A stretch of 64,000 bases of DNA from Vibrio hyugaensis (GCF_002906655.1 NZ_CP025794.1:930001-994000); one strand, 5' to 3'. Numbered from the stretch's first letter, positions 9,285 through 18,396 are shown. Program-made: numbers and translations. The notes: a model not told the origin generated them from the sequence alone.

Positions 9285-10061
9285 TTATGGCGCCATTTGA
9301 CCGCCGTTTACATCCAGAACTTGGCCTGTGATGTAACCAGAACATGCGTGCGATGCGAAGAATGCGAATGTTGGAGCAACTTCTTCGATACGACCGAAAC
9401 GACCCATCGGGATGCTGTTTGCGATTGCAGCTTTTAACTCACCTGTCTTACCATCGTGGAATGCAGTATCGATAGTGCCAGGAGATACGATGTTGAAACG
9501 GATGTTGTCTTTAGTAAACTCTTTGACCCAGTTACGGTGAATGTCATGCAACCACGCTTTTGAGGCTGCGTAGATACCAGCGCCAACACCACCACCTTCA
9601 CGAGCAGCAATAGAACCCGTACTGATAACACAAGCAGTCTCACCAGACTCTGCTGCTGATGCACGTAAGTGTGGAATTGAAAACTTAGTGGTCATCAATG
9701 CAGAACGAGCGTTCAGATCCATCACGCGGTTGTAGAACTCATCATCGATGTTTTCTAAGTTCTCACGACCACCAAGGCCACCAGCATTGTTGATTAGCAC
9801 GTCCATACCACCGAAATGCTCAGTGAACTCCTTAACCAGTTTTTCGCAATCTGCGGTCACCATAAGGTTCGCTTGGAAAAACTTCACATCACCACCAAGT
9901 GCTGTCAGCTCAGTCACTGCGGCATCCGCGTCTGGGCCAGCTTGATGGCTGTTAATGCCGATTTTCGCGCCGTACTTTGCAAATACGCGTGCAGCCGCAA
10001 GGCCCATACCAGAAGTAGAGCCAGTGATAAGAACGCGTTTACCTTTCAAATCGTTAAACAT
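9285..10061 (-). CDS. Short-chain dehydrogenase, probable DEH reductase
   Basis: A 258-residue classical SDR with the cofactor motif TGSTSGMG (13-20), NNAG (91-94), the catalytic Ser near 147-150, and YAASK (Tyr164, Lys168). The C-terminal phrase GYITGQVLDVNGG is also typical. In alginate metabolism, DEH is reduced to KDG by an NAD(P)H-dependent enzyme; the well-studied Sphingomonas A1-R enzyme is an SDR. Position between two FCD regulators and close to kdgF and kdgK makes DEH reductase the best guess. Sequence alone does not prove the substrate. AGGT lies 9 bases before the ATG. Confidence 0.75.
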   Translation of the reverse strand: MFNDLKGKRVLITGSTSGMGLAAARVFAKYGAKIGINSHQAGPDADAAVTELTALGGDVKFFQANLMVTADCEKLVKEFTEHFGGMDVLINNAGGLGGRENLENIDDEFYNRVMDLNARSALMTTKFSIPHLRASAAESGETACVISTGSIAAREGGGVGAGIYAASKAWLHDIHRNWVKEFTKDNIRFNIVSPGTIDTAFHDGKTGELKAAIANSIPMGRFGRIEEVAPTFAFFASHACSGYITGQVLDVNGGQMAP

Positions 10062-10429
10062 GACGGTTTACCTATGTTTGTTGTTTGTGCTGATGCAATA
10101 AATCATACAATAAGATCTATCTCCTGCAAGCGTAATTACACCTAATTGAGCAAGAACCAGCAAATTTCGTCGAATTTGGACGGCATTTGTGGTTTGGGTC
10201 ACAACAAGTAGGAATTATCAGCTATTATTTGTATGAATAATTTAACAACTAATTAGCGTTTAGGGCGATAACAGATTGGCGGAAAACACAACGCAAACAT
10301 AGTTTGCGCCTAGCTTACTACAACGTTCTGTGAGCCCTCTTATATTACGTTAACATCTGCTTGGTGAGCGGGTAGTAGGAGTGCTATAGTGCGGCTTAAA
10401 TAATACATATTTAGCAATAAGTGAAGATT
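10062..10429. other. Divergent intergenic region between SDR and GntR genes
   Basis: A 368-base region with no gene. It contains half-matching operators (ATCATACAA near 10103 and TTGTATGAATA at 10229-10239) and a CRP-like sequence at 10188-10203. Promoters for both divergent genes must lie here. Confidence 0.5.
10188..10203. promoter_or_regulatory. CRP-like site
   Basis: TGTGG-N6-TCACA differs from the CRP consensus TGTGA-N6-TCACA at one position. It is midway between the divergent SDR and regulator genes, as expected for catabolite control of a sugar-acid pathway. Confidence 0.4.
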
Positions 10430-11149
10430 ATGTCTGGCGAATTTCATTCTATCTCAGGTTCTAAGCGAAGCCTTCATGTGCAAGTTGCACGTGAAATCGC
10501 GCGTGGCATTTTGTCTGGTAAGCTCCCTCAAGGGTCTATCCTTCCAGGTGAAATGGTTCTTTGTGAGCAATTTGGCATCAGCCGTACTGCACTACGTGAA
10601 GCGGTAAAATTGCTGACGTCTAAGGGTCTGCTTGAGTCTCGTCCTAAAGTGGGGACTCGTGTTATTAACCGCGCTTACTGGAACTTCTTGGATCCTCAAC
10701 TGATTGAATGGATGGATGGTCTAGCAGACACAGACCAGTTCTGTGGTCAATTCCTTGGTCTGCGCCGTGCAATTGAACCAGAAGCATGTGCACTTGCTGC
10801 AATTCACGCAACTGCAGAACAACGTATTGAATTATCGGAAACTTTCCAACATATGGTTGACGTTGCAGAAGCGGACGAGTTCGACCATGAAAAATGGATG
10901 GAAGTAGACACACGTTTTCATAGCCTGATTTTCAACGCTACTGGCAACGACTTCTACCTACCATTCGGTAACATCCTGACTACCATGTTCGTGAACTTCA
11001 TTGCACACTCTTCAGAAGAAGGCAGCACGTGTATCAAAGAACACCGTCAAATCTACGATGCAATCATGGCAGGCAACGCTGACAAAGCACGCCAAGCATC
11101 AGCTAATCACCTATTGGATTCGAAGCACCGCCTAACAGCTGTGAATTAA
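10430..11149 (+). CDS. GntR/FadR-type transcriptional regulator (FCD domain), copy 2
   Basis: A 239-residue paralogue of the regulator at 8449, with the same N-terminal winged helix (GEMVLCEQFGISRTALRE, KGLLESRPKVGTRV) and a C-terminal FCD domain (VDTRFHSLIFNATGNDFYLP, EHRQIYDAIMAGN). The recognition helices of the two proteins are nearly the same (ISRTALREAVKLL against VSRTALRESTKLL), so they probably recognise the same or very similar operators and may differ in effector. The ATG at 10430 is preferred over the GTG at 10421. It is followed by its own terminator and is divergent from the SDR gene. Confidence 0.88.
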   Translation: MSGEFHSISGSKRSLHVQVAREIARGILSGKLPQGSILPGEMVLCEQFGISRTALREAVKLLTSKGLLESRPKVGTRVINRAYWNFLDPQLIEWMDGLADTDQFCGQFLGLRRAIEPEACALAAIHATAEQRIELSETFQHMVDVAEADEFDHEKWMEVDTRFHSLIFNATGNDFYLPFGNILTTMFVNFIAHSSEEGSTCIKEHRQIYDAIMAGNADKARQASANHLLDSKHRLTAVN

Positions 11150-11171
11150 ATCATCAGATTGTGATTTCTCG

Positions 11172-11199
11172 AAAGCACGCGTACATCGCGTGCTTTTTT
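11172..11199 (+). terminator. Intrinsic terminator after GntR copy 2
   Basis: AAAGCACGCG and CGCGTGCTTT form a 10-bp stem with a 5-base loop and six T. Confidence 0.9.
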
Positions 11200-11333
11200 G
11201 TTTCAACGCACCAAAAAACGCCCCCCAACAGAAAATCCACTTCCTTCACAAAATTTTTGTTATTCAGTGATACTTTACTTCAATTTGGATATATAATAAT
11301 ACAAATCAAACCTCTATCTAATAGCGCTGTTTT

Positions 11334-13196
11334 ATGACTGAATCTTTGCTGCCAAACATCCTGCAATTCATTGGGCAAATCGACCCATTCGACAAGATCC
11401 CAAAGCCGGCTTTACGTGAACTAGCGTCGCACGTGCAGATTACTTATCTGGGTAAAGGCGAAGTCATTGACCAATGTGCGACGGGGCAAGAAAAATCGCT
11501 CTACATCATTCGTACTGGCTCGATGGAGCAGCGTAAATCCGACGGTGTGTTGCGTGCAAAACTGGGCCCTGAAGACATCTTCGGGTTTACTTTCCTTGGT
11601 CGCGCCGTCGACAGCAATAAGGGCTATCGTGCCATCGCGATTGAAAACTCTCTGGTTTACGTCGTCCCTAATTCCGCATTAAAAACACTATTTTCCGCAC
11701 ATCCTGAATGTGCAGAACACTTCGCATCACAAGCGCAAGTACGTTTGAAATCGGCCCTTGATGTCGTTTGGTCGAACAAAGAAAAAGGGTTGTTCATTCG
11801 TCGCGTTGGGGAAGTCGCAAGTGGACGCGTTGCGGTGGTCACCGCGGATCAATCGATTCAAGCGGCAGCAACTGAGATGCTGACAAAATGCTCACCGTGT
11901 GCGGTGGTTTATGAAAACGACAAAATCGTCGGTTTGATTACCGACCGCGACATGACCAAGCGCGTTATCGCACAAGGGGTGAGTACTGACCGCCCTATTT
12001 CTGAAGTGATGACACATGACCCGCAGACCATCAAACCGGATGATCTCGTCTTGCATGCCGCGTCGATGATGATGCAGCACAATATCCGCAACCTGCCATT
12101 GGTGGAAAACAACAAAGTAGTGGGCGTTCTTACTACAACACACCTTGTGCAAAACCACCGTGTGCAAGCCATCTTCTTGATCGAGAAAATCAAATACGCG
12201 GGCAGTGTAAAATCACTATCAAGCTTTACTCCAGAGCGCCAAGCCATCTTTGAAGCATTAGTCGACGGCCATGTATCACCAGAGGTCATTGGCAAAGTAA
12301 TGACAATGATTATGGATGCTTACACTCGTCGTTTGATTCAAATCGCGATCGATAAGCTCGGCCCTCCTCCGTGTGAATTCTCATGGATTGTCGCGGGCTC
12401 ACATGCGCGTAACGAAGTCCATATGTTGTCTGACCAAGATAGTGCGATTGTCCTTGCTGATCATGCGACTGAAAACGACCGAATTTACTTTAAACACCTA
12501 GCGATGATCGTCACTAACGGTTTAGCAAGTTGTGACTACCCTTTATGTCCAGGCAAGTTCATGGCTGCGACGCCAAAATGGTGTCAAACGCTGGGCGTAT
12601 GGAAGAAGTACTATAAGAAGTGGGTGGCGAACCCAGAATACGAACGTCTACTCAACATCAGTGTGTTTTTGGAAATTCGTACACTCTATGGCAATAAAGA
12701 TTACGAAAGTATCTTGCGAGATGAACTGCACACCAATATCCGCAGCAACCGCGAGTTCCTGTCTATGCTGGTTAATGACGCGGTCAATACGAATCCACCA
12801 TTGGGCATCTTTAACAGTCTTGTTCTGGAAAAATCGGGCGAGAATAAGAAGACATTGGATGTGAAGAAGTACGCCATCAACTTGATCATCGATTTAGCAC
12901 GAATTTATGGTTTGGCGGTGGAATGCGACTTAACTGCCACCGACGAACGGTTCAAAGCCGCAAATGAAACCGGAGTGCTGAGTGAAGATGCGTACAAGAA
13001 CATTCTCAACGCCTATCAGTTCATTTTGTCGTTCCGTTTTGGTCATCAATTAGAAGCGCTCAAACGTGGCGAAGAGCCAAATAACCATATCGATCCAAAC
13101 ACCTTTGGCAGTTTTGAACGTCAACATTTGAAAGACGCATTTCGCATTATTGCAGACCTACAAGAAGCAGCCAAAGTGCGCTTCGGGAGCCGCTAA
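11334..13196 (+). CDS. cNMP-binding/CBS/DUF294 nucleotidyltransferase-like signalling protein
   Basis: A 620-residue cytoplasmic protein with four parts: a cyclic-nucleotide-binding-like domain (about 10-135), a CBS pair (about 155-275, with CAVVYENDKIVGLITDRDMTK and the second copy NKVVGVLTTTHL), a DUF294 putative nucleotidyltransferase domain (about 320-460, with AGSHARNEVHMLSDQDSA, the G-S-x10-D-x-D type metal site) and a DUF294 C-terminal helical domain. The layout is like GlnD-type sensor enzymes that sense nucleotides. Proteins of this family are often encoded beside acetate permease/acetyl-CoA synthetase genes in gamma-proteobacteria, but none is present here. It overlaps the next gene by one base, so the exonuclease-like partner is translationally coupled. 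Confidence 0.85.
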   Translation: MTESLLPNILQFIGQIDPFDKIPKPALRELASHVQITYLGKGEVIDQCATGQEKSLYIIRTGSMEQRKSDGVLRAKLGPEDIFGFTFLGRAVDSNKGYRAIAIENSLVYVVPNSALKTLFSAHPECAEHFASQAQVRLKSALDVVWSNKEKGLFIRRVGEVASGRVAVVTADQSIQAAATEMLTKCSPCAVVYENDKIVGLITDRDMTKRVIAQGVSTDRPISEVMTHDPQTIKPDDLVLHAASMMMQHNIRNLPLVENNKVVGVLTTTHLVQNHRVQAIFLIEKIKYAGSVKSLSSFTPERQAIFEALVDGHVSPEVIGKVMTMIMDAYTRRLIQIAIDKLGPPPCEFSWIVAGSHARNEVHMLSDQDSAIVLADHATENDRIYFKHLAMIVTNGLASCDYPLCPGKFMAATPKWCQTLGVWKKYYKKWVANPEYERLLNISVFLEIRTLYGNKDYESILRDELHTNIRSNREFLSMLVNDAVNTNPPLGIFNSLVLEKSGENKKTLDVKKYAINLIIDLARIYGLAVECDLTATDERFKAANETGVLSEDAYKNILNAYQFILSFRFGHQLEALKRGEEPNNHIDPNTFGSFERQHLKDAFRIIADLQEAAKVRFGSR

Positions 13197-13912
13197 TGAA
13201 GCGTATTCTCGACCATTTTCATCCTTGCTCACGCATGAATCGCAAACGTGAGCAGTACGCAAAACAAACCAACATGCCTGAGCATATAAAGGCCTTGGTG
13301 CAAACACCACGAATGGATGCCTACCAAACGGCTGCTGAAACCAACTTTATTGTGTTGGATTTGGAAACCACTGGCTTAGACAGTGAAGAAGACCTGATTT
13401 TGTCTATCGGTTGGGTGGATATCATCAACGGTAAAGTGGATCTCGCTACTAGCCAACACATGTACATCAACAGTGATTCTCAGATAAAACCTGAAACCGC
13501 GGTGATCAACCACATCACACCACAAATGCTTTCGGAAGGTGTCTCCATTCATGACGCCATGCGCGCTTTCTTTAAAGCCGCCAAAGGCAAAATCTTGGTC
13601 GCTCATGCTTGCGTCGTAGAGACCAAATTCATTAATCAATATCTGCAACGTGTATTCAAACTTCATGAACCACCTTTGATTTGGATGGATACGATGTGCA
13701 TCGAAAAGCATCTGCAAAAAGCCATCAACCCACGAGATGAAGTTGATGTCACACTTTCCGGTACTCGGGCTCGTTATGGCCTACCCGAATACAACGGTCA
13801 CAATGCCCTTGCCGATGCCGTCGCTACCGCAGAGCTACTATTGGCTCAAAAAACTCGAATTACCCCTCAAGGCAAAACCACAATCGGTACGCTTTATCGA
13901 CTGAGTATGTAA
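13196..13912 (+). CDS. DEDD-family 3'-5' exonuclease, PolC/epsilon-like
   Basis: A 238-residue protein with an exonuclease domain from about residue 48. FIVLDLETTG carries the first Asp-Glu pair of the DEDD superfamily. VAHACVVETKF and HNALADAVATAELLL supply later motifs, the last with the H-x4-D of the DEDDh group. It resembles the epsilon subunit of DNA polymerase III and RNase T, but is a free-standing paralogue. It starts within the stop codon of the DUF294 gene, which indicates a shared function in nucleotide sensing or processing. The substrate is unknown. Confidence 0.85.
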   Translation: MKRILDHFHPCSRMNRKREQYAKQTNMPEHIKALVQTPRMDAYQTAAETNFIVLDLETTGLDSEEDLILSIGWVDIINGKVDLATSQHMYINSDSQIKPETAVINHITPQMLSEGVSIHDAMRAFFKAAKGKILVAHACVVETKFINQYLQRVFKLHEPPLIWMDTMCIEKHLQKAINPRDEVDVTLSGTRARYGLPEYNGHNALADAVATAELLLAQKTRITPQGKTTIGTLYRLSM

Positions 13913-13929
13913 CTCACTAAACTTCAATT

Positions 13930-14814
13930 ATGAAAAAATCTGATGTCTCTAGCGCCATTTTCCTATTAGTGGCGGCGAATCTGGTTGCGTCTCTTTCAGA
14001 CGTGTCTCTCAAAATGCTCAATGGTGAAGTTCCCACTTTCCAGTATGTCTTTATTCGCCAGTTGATCAGCTTACTTTTATTACTGCCACTTTGGTTACGC
14101 TTGGAAAATCGAGAACGTCAAATGGGCTGCGATTGGATCACCTTTTGGCGCGCCCAACTGATTTTAATCGGCAGCGCCTGTGCCATGGTGGCGATCACGC
14201 ACCTGCCACTGGCAACCGCAAATGCGATTTTCTATGTCGGACCTCTCTTGGTTTTACCTCTTTCAGTCATCTTCCTAAAAGAGAAACCCTCTAAAGGGAA
14301 GATCTTCGGTACTTTGATTGGCTTTGGTGGCGTGTTAATTGTGCTTCGTCCTGAGCACTTCCATTGGGCTGCGGTGATTGCACTCGGCAGTGCGTTAGCC
14401 ATTGGGGTCGGTAACATTCTTATTCGTCGCATGCCGCAAGAACAACCTTTGGTGTGCACGCTATTTTGGACAACCTTGATGACCTTACCCGCCGCACTGT
14501 TGCTTGCTTACCCACAATGGCAAGCCATTACTTGGCAGCATCTGATGTGGATTGTCGCAATTAACTTGTTTGTACTGGCTTATCATGCGTTGGTCGTAAA
14601 AGCATTTAAGCGCGCACCAGCGAGTCAAATTGCGCTAGCAGAATACTCTGGGCTCGCGTTTGTCACTCTATTTGGCGTGATGTGGTTTGATGAAATTCCA
14701 GACCTATTTACTGCGATAGGCATTTTGCTGATTGTTCTGCCAATGATGCCACTCAATTGGCAACGTTTTTTCCGTGGCAAGCGCCAAACGCAAACGGCAC
14801 CAAAAGCTTCGTAA
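13930..14814 (+). CDS. EamA/DMT-superfamily transporter
   Basis: A 294-residue integral membrane protein with about ten hydrophobic segments in two EamA repeats; each repeat has the usual features (ISLLLLLPLWLR, ATANAIFYVGPLLVLPLSVIFLKEKPSKGK, and ASQIALAEYSGLAFVTLFGVMWFDEIPD). The family exports or imports amino acids, nucleosides and metabolites, and the substrate cannot be assigned. It begins 18 bases after the exonuclease stop and may share its message. A terminator follows. Confidence 0.82.
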   Translation: MKKSDVSSAIFLLVAANLVASLSDVSLKMLNGEVPTFQYVFIRQLISLLLLLPLWLRLENRERQMGCDWITFWRAQLILIGSACAMVAITHLPLATANAIFYVGPLLVLPLSVIFLKEKPSKGKIFGTLIGFGGVLIVLRPEHFHWAAVIALGSALAIGVGNILIRRMPQEQPLVCTLFWTTLMTLPAALLLAYPQWQAITWQHLMWIVAINLFVLAYHALVVKAFKRAPASQIALAEYSGLAFVTLFGVMWFDEIPDLFTAIGILLIVLPMMPLNWQRFFRGKRQTQTAPKAS

Positions 14815-14841
14815 ATCGCTTACACACATTTCAGATACAAG

Positions 14842-14868
14842 AGGGAAGCATCGCGCTTCCCTTTTTTA
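14842..14868 (+). terminator. Intrinsic terminator after the EamA gene
   Basis: AGGGAAGC and GCTTCCCT with a short loop and six T, ending just before the IS3-family left end. Confidence 0.88.
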
Positions 14869-14918
14869 TATGATATGACCCCAATAAAGTAGACACTCAA
14901 TATTGGAATTTGAGTGCG

Positions 14919-15233
14919 ATGAAAGTAAAAACTGTCCGAAAACATTCAGAAGATTTCAAGAAACAGGCCGTACAGCAATCTTTAGATTCTCCTGATACCG
15001 TAAAATCAGTGGCGAAATCGTTAGGCATTTCCCCGAGTTTACTGTCCAAATGGAGGGCTGAAATGACCTCTCAAAAACATACATCACCCACTCTTCCCAA
15101 CGTGGGACCAGAAAAATCAGTTGTTCAACTAGAAAAAGAAATTCGAAGGTTGAAAAAGCGTCTGGAAATGGCTGAGATGGAGAACGAATTCTTAAAGGAA
15201 GCGAAAGCTTACTTCAACAGCCTAAAAGAATAA
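14919..15233 (+). CDS. IS3-family transposase OrfA
   Basis: A 104-residue protein with an HTH_Tnp_1 (transposase_8) domain. The helix-turn-helix reads VKSVAKSLGISPSLLSKWRAEM and a C-terminal leucine-zipper-like coiled coil follows (QLEKEIRRLKKRLEMAEMEN). It binds the element ends and dimerises. The ATG at 14919 is used; a TTG at 14910 is also in frame. An AAAA run just before its stop (15224-15227) would allow the usual -1 slip into orfB. Confidence 0.88.
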   Translation: MKVKTVRKHSEDFKKQAVQQSLDSPDTVKSVAKSLGISPSLLSKWRAEMTSQKHTSPTLPNVGPEKSVVQLEKEIRRLKKRLEMAEMENEFLKEAKAYFNSLKE

Positions 15234-15802
15234 GATTTGAATACATTCTAAAATATACGAGTGTCCAGCGACCAGTAATAAGGCTGTGCCGATGGCTAGA
15301 TGTTTCTCCAGCTGGCTACTATAAGTGGCTCCATCGAAAGCCAAGTGAGCGTGAACAAAGAAATGAAAGTTTGCTCGACTTTTTGAAAAAGGAAAGTGAT
15401 AGGCAGCATTGTATCCCCGGCTATCGAAAGCTGTGGGAAGCCGCGGTTGCTTTCGGTTTTATTTGCAATAAGAAGCGAGTTCAACGGCTATTACAGTTAG
15501 TAGGTTATCGTTCTAAAGCCAGTAAAAATCGCCATGGTCGAGCTCCTAGGCAGAAAACACTGATGCCTGCGTACAATCTTCTTAATCGCCAATTTGACGT
15601 GAGTAAACCAAATCAAGTTTGGGCTTCTGATATAACTCAAGTTCGATGTAAGGAAGGTTGGAACTACCTTTGTGTCATATTGGATTTGTATTCGAGGAAG
15701 GTGGTGGGGTGGTCTACGAGTCGCATAAACAATGCTTATTTAGTGCTAAAAGCCTTGAGTAAGGCATGGGACTCTAGGTGGAGTGAGCCCCATAGACTTT
15801 GA
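15230..15802 (+). pseudogene. IS3-family transposase OrfB, C-terminally deleted
   Basis: The -1 frame after orfA encodes the HTH_21 region (GYYKWLHRKPSERE, IPGYRKLWEAAVAFGF) and the first part of the rve/DDE integrase domain (NQVWASDITQV, the first catalytic Asp, and YLCVILDLYSRKVVGWS). It then ends at WSEPHRL, before the second Asp (normally in an HSD-G-QY motif) and the Glu. Only about 190 of the expected 280 residues remain, so it should be catalytically dead. The right inverted repeat lies just 20 bases past the stop, so the missing segment was lost from inside the element. Confidence 0.85.
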
Positions 15803-15958
15803 GCTAATGAATTAACCCTCCGTGTCTACTTTTAAGGGGTCATTCCAATAGGGAACCAATCACTCCTTGTCTGTGGTTTCTACCGTGTAATCAAGTTTGA
15901 GAAAATGCGCTTCGCTCTGGCTATTCTTTGGCCGCTTTTGAACGGATTGTAACCAAGC

Positions 15959-17407
15959 TTAATAATACAGCTTTATAGACTCGAGTTTGTATGGAGGATG
16001 AAGGTAAGGTGCAAGCTCGCTACGACGATTATTTAGTCGCTCTAATAGCTTGTACGCAATGAAGTAGCGATTAATATTGCTCACATAACGTATGGGCTCC
16101 AGCCCGATATACTCCCTTGTCACAACTTCCACATTGCCGAACCAAACATTAGGATCATAGCCTCTTTCTTTTGCGATTCTTCTCATTTTCCTGATATTGC
16201 CAGGACCCGCATTGTAGGCAGCAAGACAGAAGTAAATGATATCGTTCTCACTTACTTCCTCATCACTAAAGAAATACTTCCTGAGATAATGCATGTATTT
16301 CAAACCAGCATGAATATTTGGTTCTTTCTCGTAAATATTGGAAATGTTTATTGCTCTGTCTCTCGCAGTTGTCGGCAATATTTGCATGATACCCACAGCC
16401 CCTTTATGAGAGATGATGTTTTGATTCAAACCTGATTCTTGAAAACCTTGGGCCAACATAAGTAAGTGGTTAAATTGATACTCTTGAGCGTACAAATAGA
16501 AGATATCCAAAAGTTCTTTGGAGCGAACGGCGTTGTCTCTATTGAGGAACTTTCTTAACCATTTGTCGTTTTCTAAATACCTCTCATTGACCACATTGCC
16601 AAATAGAGTGCCTATCCTTACTTCTTTGATAAACTTGTTTACTGCTTCCTCAAGCTGAGGAGAATCTTGTCTTATTCCCCACGCGATCTGAGCATTGTCT
16701 CTGACGGCGATTTGATTGTGGAACGCAACGCCGGGAAAGATATTCCCCCACATACCAGACTTATGACGATCGAGCACTGTAACATCGATAATTCCAGCAC
16801 TGATCATCTCAAGGATTTCGTAATCTTGAATGATCTCATCCAGAAACAAAATGTTGATCAGCGGTTCGTTTTGTATCGTGAAGTAGTTATTTACCTTGCT
16901 TAAGCTCTTATGGTAACTGGAGCTCTCCCTCACCCAAATATCGAGGCCACTCAAGTCATCAACGGTTTTGATGTCAGAGTGTTTGCTGTTCGTAACAATG
17001 ATTTCTGAGACGTTTTCTCTGACTGGATCACTAAAGGTTATCAGCTCGGCACGTTCATTGGTGATGGTCAGGTTTGCCACGATGATGTCCCCATACCCAG
17101 AAATCAGTTTGGGGATGAGTTCATTTCTTGCTACAGGAATAACCTGAATGTTGATCGCCTTTTTGTTTTTCCGTAAGTAGCGTTCGAACTCATAGATAAG
17201 CTCCGAGATGATGCCTTTCGGCTTGCCATTCTGGATGTAGTAAAAGCCAAGATCGGCAGACACTAAAATGCGCACGGCTTTCTTTTCTTTCAATGTCTCC
17301 AAGTCACCAACATAAGGTTCAGATTTTAATGGAGACAACTCCAACGCAGTGCAGGTGTGAGAAAAAGACCATAAAAACAGAACGATACATAGCATTTTAC
17401 CCATCAT
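15959..17407 (-). CDS. MltF-like periplasmic lytic transglycosylase with SBP domain
   Basis: A protein of about 482 residues with a Sec signal (MGKMLCIVLFLWSFSHTC). A periplasmic solute-binding type-3 domain follows (about 45-285, KKAVRILVSADLGFYYIQNGKPKGI) and a C-terminal SLT transglycosylase domain (about 300-460, with catalytic Glu in AQGFQESGL, GAVGIMQILPTTA and AAYNAGPG). This is the MltF architecture; MltF cleaves peptidoglycan glycan strands to anhydromuropeptides. An ATG at 17470 is in frame, but its codons lie inside a repetitive element end, so the ATG at 17407, with GGAT 8-9 bases before it, is preferred. The SBP-like domain suggests control of activity by a ligand. The sequence is AT-rich and divergent from housekeeping MltF. 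Confidence 0.8.
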   Translation of the reverse strand: MMGKMLCIVLFLWSFSHTCTALELSPLKSEPYVGDLETLKEKKAVRILVSADLGFYYIQNGKPKGIISELIYEFERYLRKNKKAINIQVIPVARNELIPKLISGYGDIIVANLTITNERAELITFSDPVRENVSEIIVTNSKHSDIKTVDDLSGLDIWVRESSSYHKSLSKVNNYFTIQNEPLINILFLDEIIQDYEILEMISAGIIDVTVLDRHKSGMWGNIFPGVAFHNQIAVRDNAQIAWGIRQDSPQLEEAVNKFIKEVRIGTLFGNVVNERYLENDKWLRKFLNRDNAVRSKELLDIFYLYAQEYQFNHLLMLAQGFQESGLNQNIISHKGAVGIMQILPTTARDRAINISNIYEKEPNIHAGLKYMHYLRKYFFSDEEVSENDIIYFCLAAYNAGPGNIRKMRRIAKERGYDPNVWFGNVEVVTREYIGLEPIRYVSNINRYFIAYKLLERLNNRRSELAPYLHPPYKLESIKLYY

Positions 17408-17461
17408 GAGCTTATCCGTTCGCAGAATTACTAATGATAATTTTAGCAATAAAACGTTAGA

Positions 17462-17504
17462 TATACCCAAGTAACCTCGAGATGCTTGGTTCAGCGAGAA
17501 TGAC
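17462..17504. repeat. Solo end of the inverted-repeat element at 46.9-47.2 kb
   Basis: The 43 bases starting TATACCCAAGTAACCTCGAG match, with one mismatch, the complement of the right end of the 46899-47165 element, including the adjoining GGTTCAGCGAGAATGAC. No partner end is found nearby, so this is a single arm, probably a relic. Confidence 0.8.
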
Positions 17505-17543
17505 GAGGTTAAACGGTTCGAAATTCTGATAAATGGGGGAGAT

Positions 17544-17574
17544 AAAAAATAGCCAGCTTCGGGGGCTGGCTATT
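17544..17574 (-). terminator. Intrinsic terminator for the porin/lyase operon
   Basis: AATAGCCAGC and GCTGGCTATT with a 7-base loop. Read leftward the stem is followed by six T. It lies 30 bases past the porin stop. Confidence 0.88.
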
Positions 17575-17605
17575 GGAAAGACTCCTAATTTGAATTTGCT
17601 TTAAA

Positions 17606-18322
17606 TTAGAAGCTGTACGTTACACCAACACGGCTACGTAGCTGGCGTGAAGAGCTATCGTCGCAAGAGCTATTACATTGAACGTTACCGAATTCAACGT
17701 ATGGACGCCAATCCCAACCTTTCTCTTTGTAGCCTACTTTTAAGTTGTAGTCCCACTCGTACTTGCCGTCACGGTTACCCAACTTCCACTCGTTGCTGAA
17801 GAAATCTTCTTTGTAGTTTGCTTCAAAGCCAAATTGCCAAGCGTTCCAGTTGTAATCGATGTTACCTGTGATTTTACTTGCGTTCAGTGAGTCATGTTGC
17901 TTGCCGTCTAGACCTGTTGACGTTTTACCAGAAGCGTAGTTGCGGAACTCGTGACGGTAGCGAAGTTTGGTTGTGATACCAGAATCGAATTTGTACTGAA
18001 CGCGAACTTGTGGTTTGTACGTCACGGCCTCATCACCAAATGTGATTGGCATTGATGTCGTCACGCGCCAGTTGTTATCAAATTTAAAGTGGTAACCGTA
18101 TTCAAATTCACTATCACCACGTTGCAGTTCACTTAGATTGCCTGAGTGCTTCATTTCTACACCGTAGTAATGGTTACCAGTGCTGCCACCGATTTTAATA
18201 CGGCCCGCCCAGTCTTCTGAGTCGTGCTTGTATTCTTCACGGAAGTCTAGTGACGCTGCTGAAATACTGCCTGCAAAAAGGGTGGTAGCGATCGCTAAAG
18301 CAATTTGTTTTTTAGATTTCAT
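17606..18322 (-). CDS. kdgM: KdgM-family oligo-uronate outer-membrane porin
   Basis: A 238-residue outer-membrane beta-barrel with a Sec signal (MKSKKQIALAIATTLFAGSISA). Alternating strand patterns end in the C-terminal SRVGVTYSF, whose final aromatic is the BAM recognition signal. KdgM was described as an oligogalacturonate porin; in alginate loci of vibrios the same family imports oligoalginates. Abundant charged residues, including Arg and Lys in barrel strands, suit uronate passage. The start at 18322 avoids the unneeded N-terminal extension. It is 75 bases downstream of the PF05426 lyase and shares a terminator, so the two form an operon. Confidence 0.88.
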   Translation of the reverse strand: MKSKKQIALAIATTLFAGSISAASLDFREEYKHDSEDWAGRIKIGGSTGNHYYGVEMKHSGNLSELQRGDSEFEYGYHFKFDNNWRVTTSMPITFGDEAVTYKPQVRVQYKFDSGITTKLRYRHEFRNYASGKTSTGLDGKQHDSLNASKITGNIDYNWNAWQFGFEANYKEDFFSNEWKLGNRDGKYEWDYNLKVGYKEKGWDWRPYVEFGNVQCNSSCDDSSSRQLRSRVGVTYSF

Positions 18323-18396
18323 GGTAATGTTCCACTGTAAATACATGGTTTTCAAAGTGGCGGCACGCACACAAACACACCGCCCCTTCTAGGGTT

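Larger units (their letters stand above)
14876..15842 (+). mobile_element. IS3-family element, internally deleted
   Basis: A 967-bp element bounded by 21-bp imperfect inverted repeats: TGACCCC..AAAGTAGACAC at 14876-14896 and its complement at 15822-15842, differing at two or three central bases. It contains an orfA and a shortened orfB in the -1 frame. Intact IS3-family elements are usually 1.2-1.5 kb, so roughly 0.3-0.4 kb of orfB is missing. No 3-5 bp target duplication is visible at the outer edges (GATA on the left, TTCC on the right). It lies in the gap between the EamA and MltF-like genes and breaks nothing. Confidence 0.88.
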
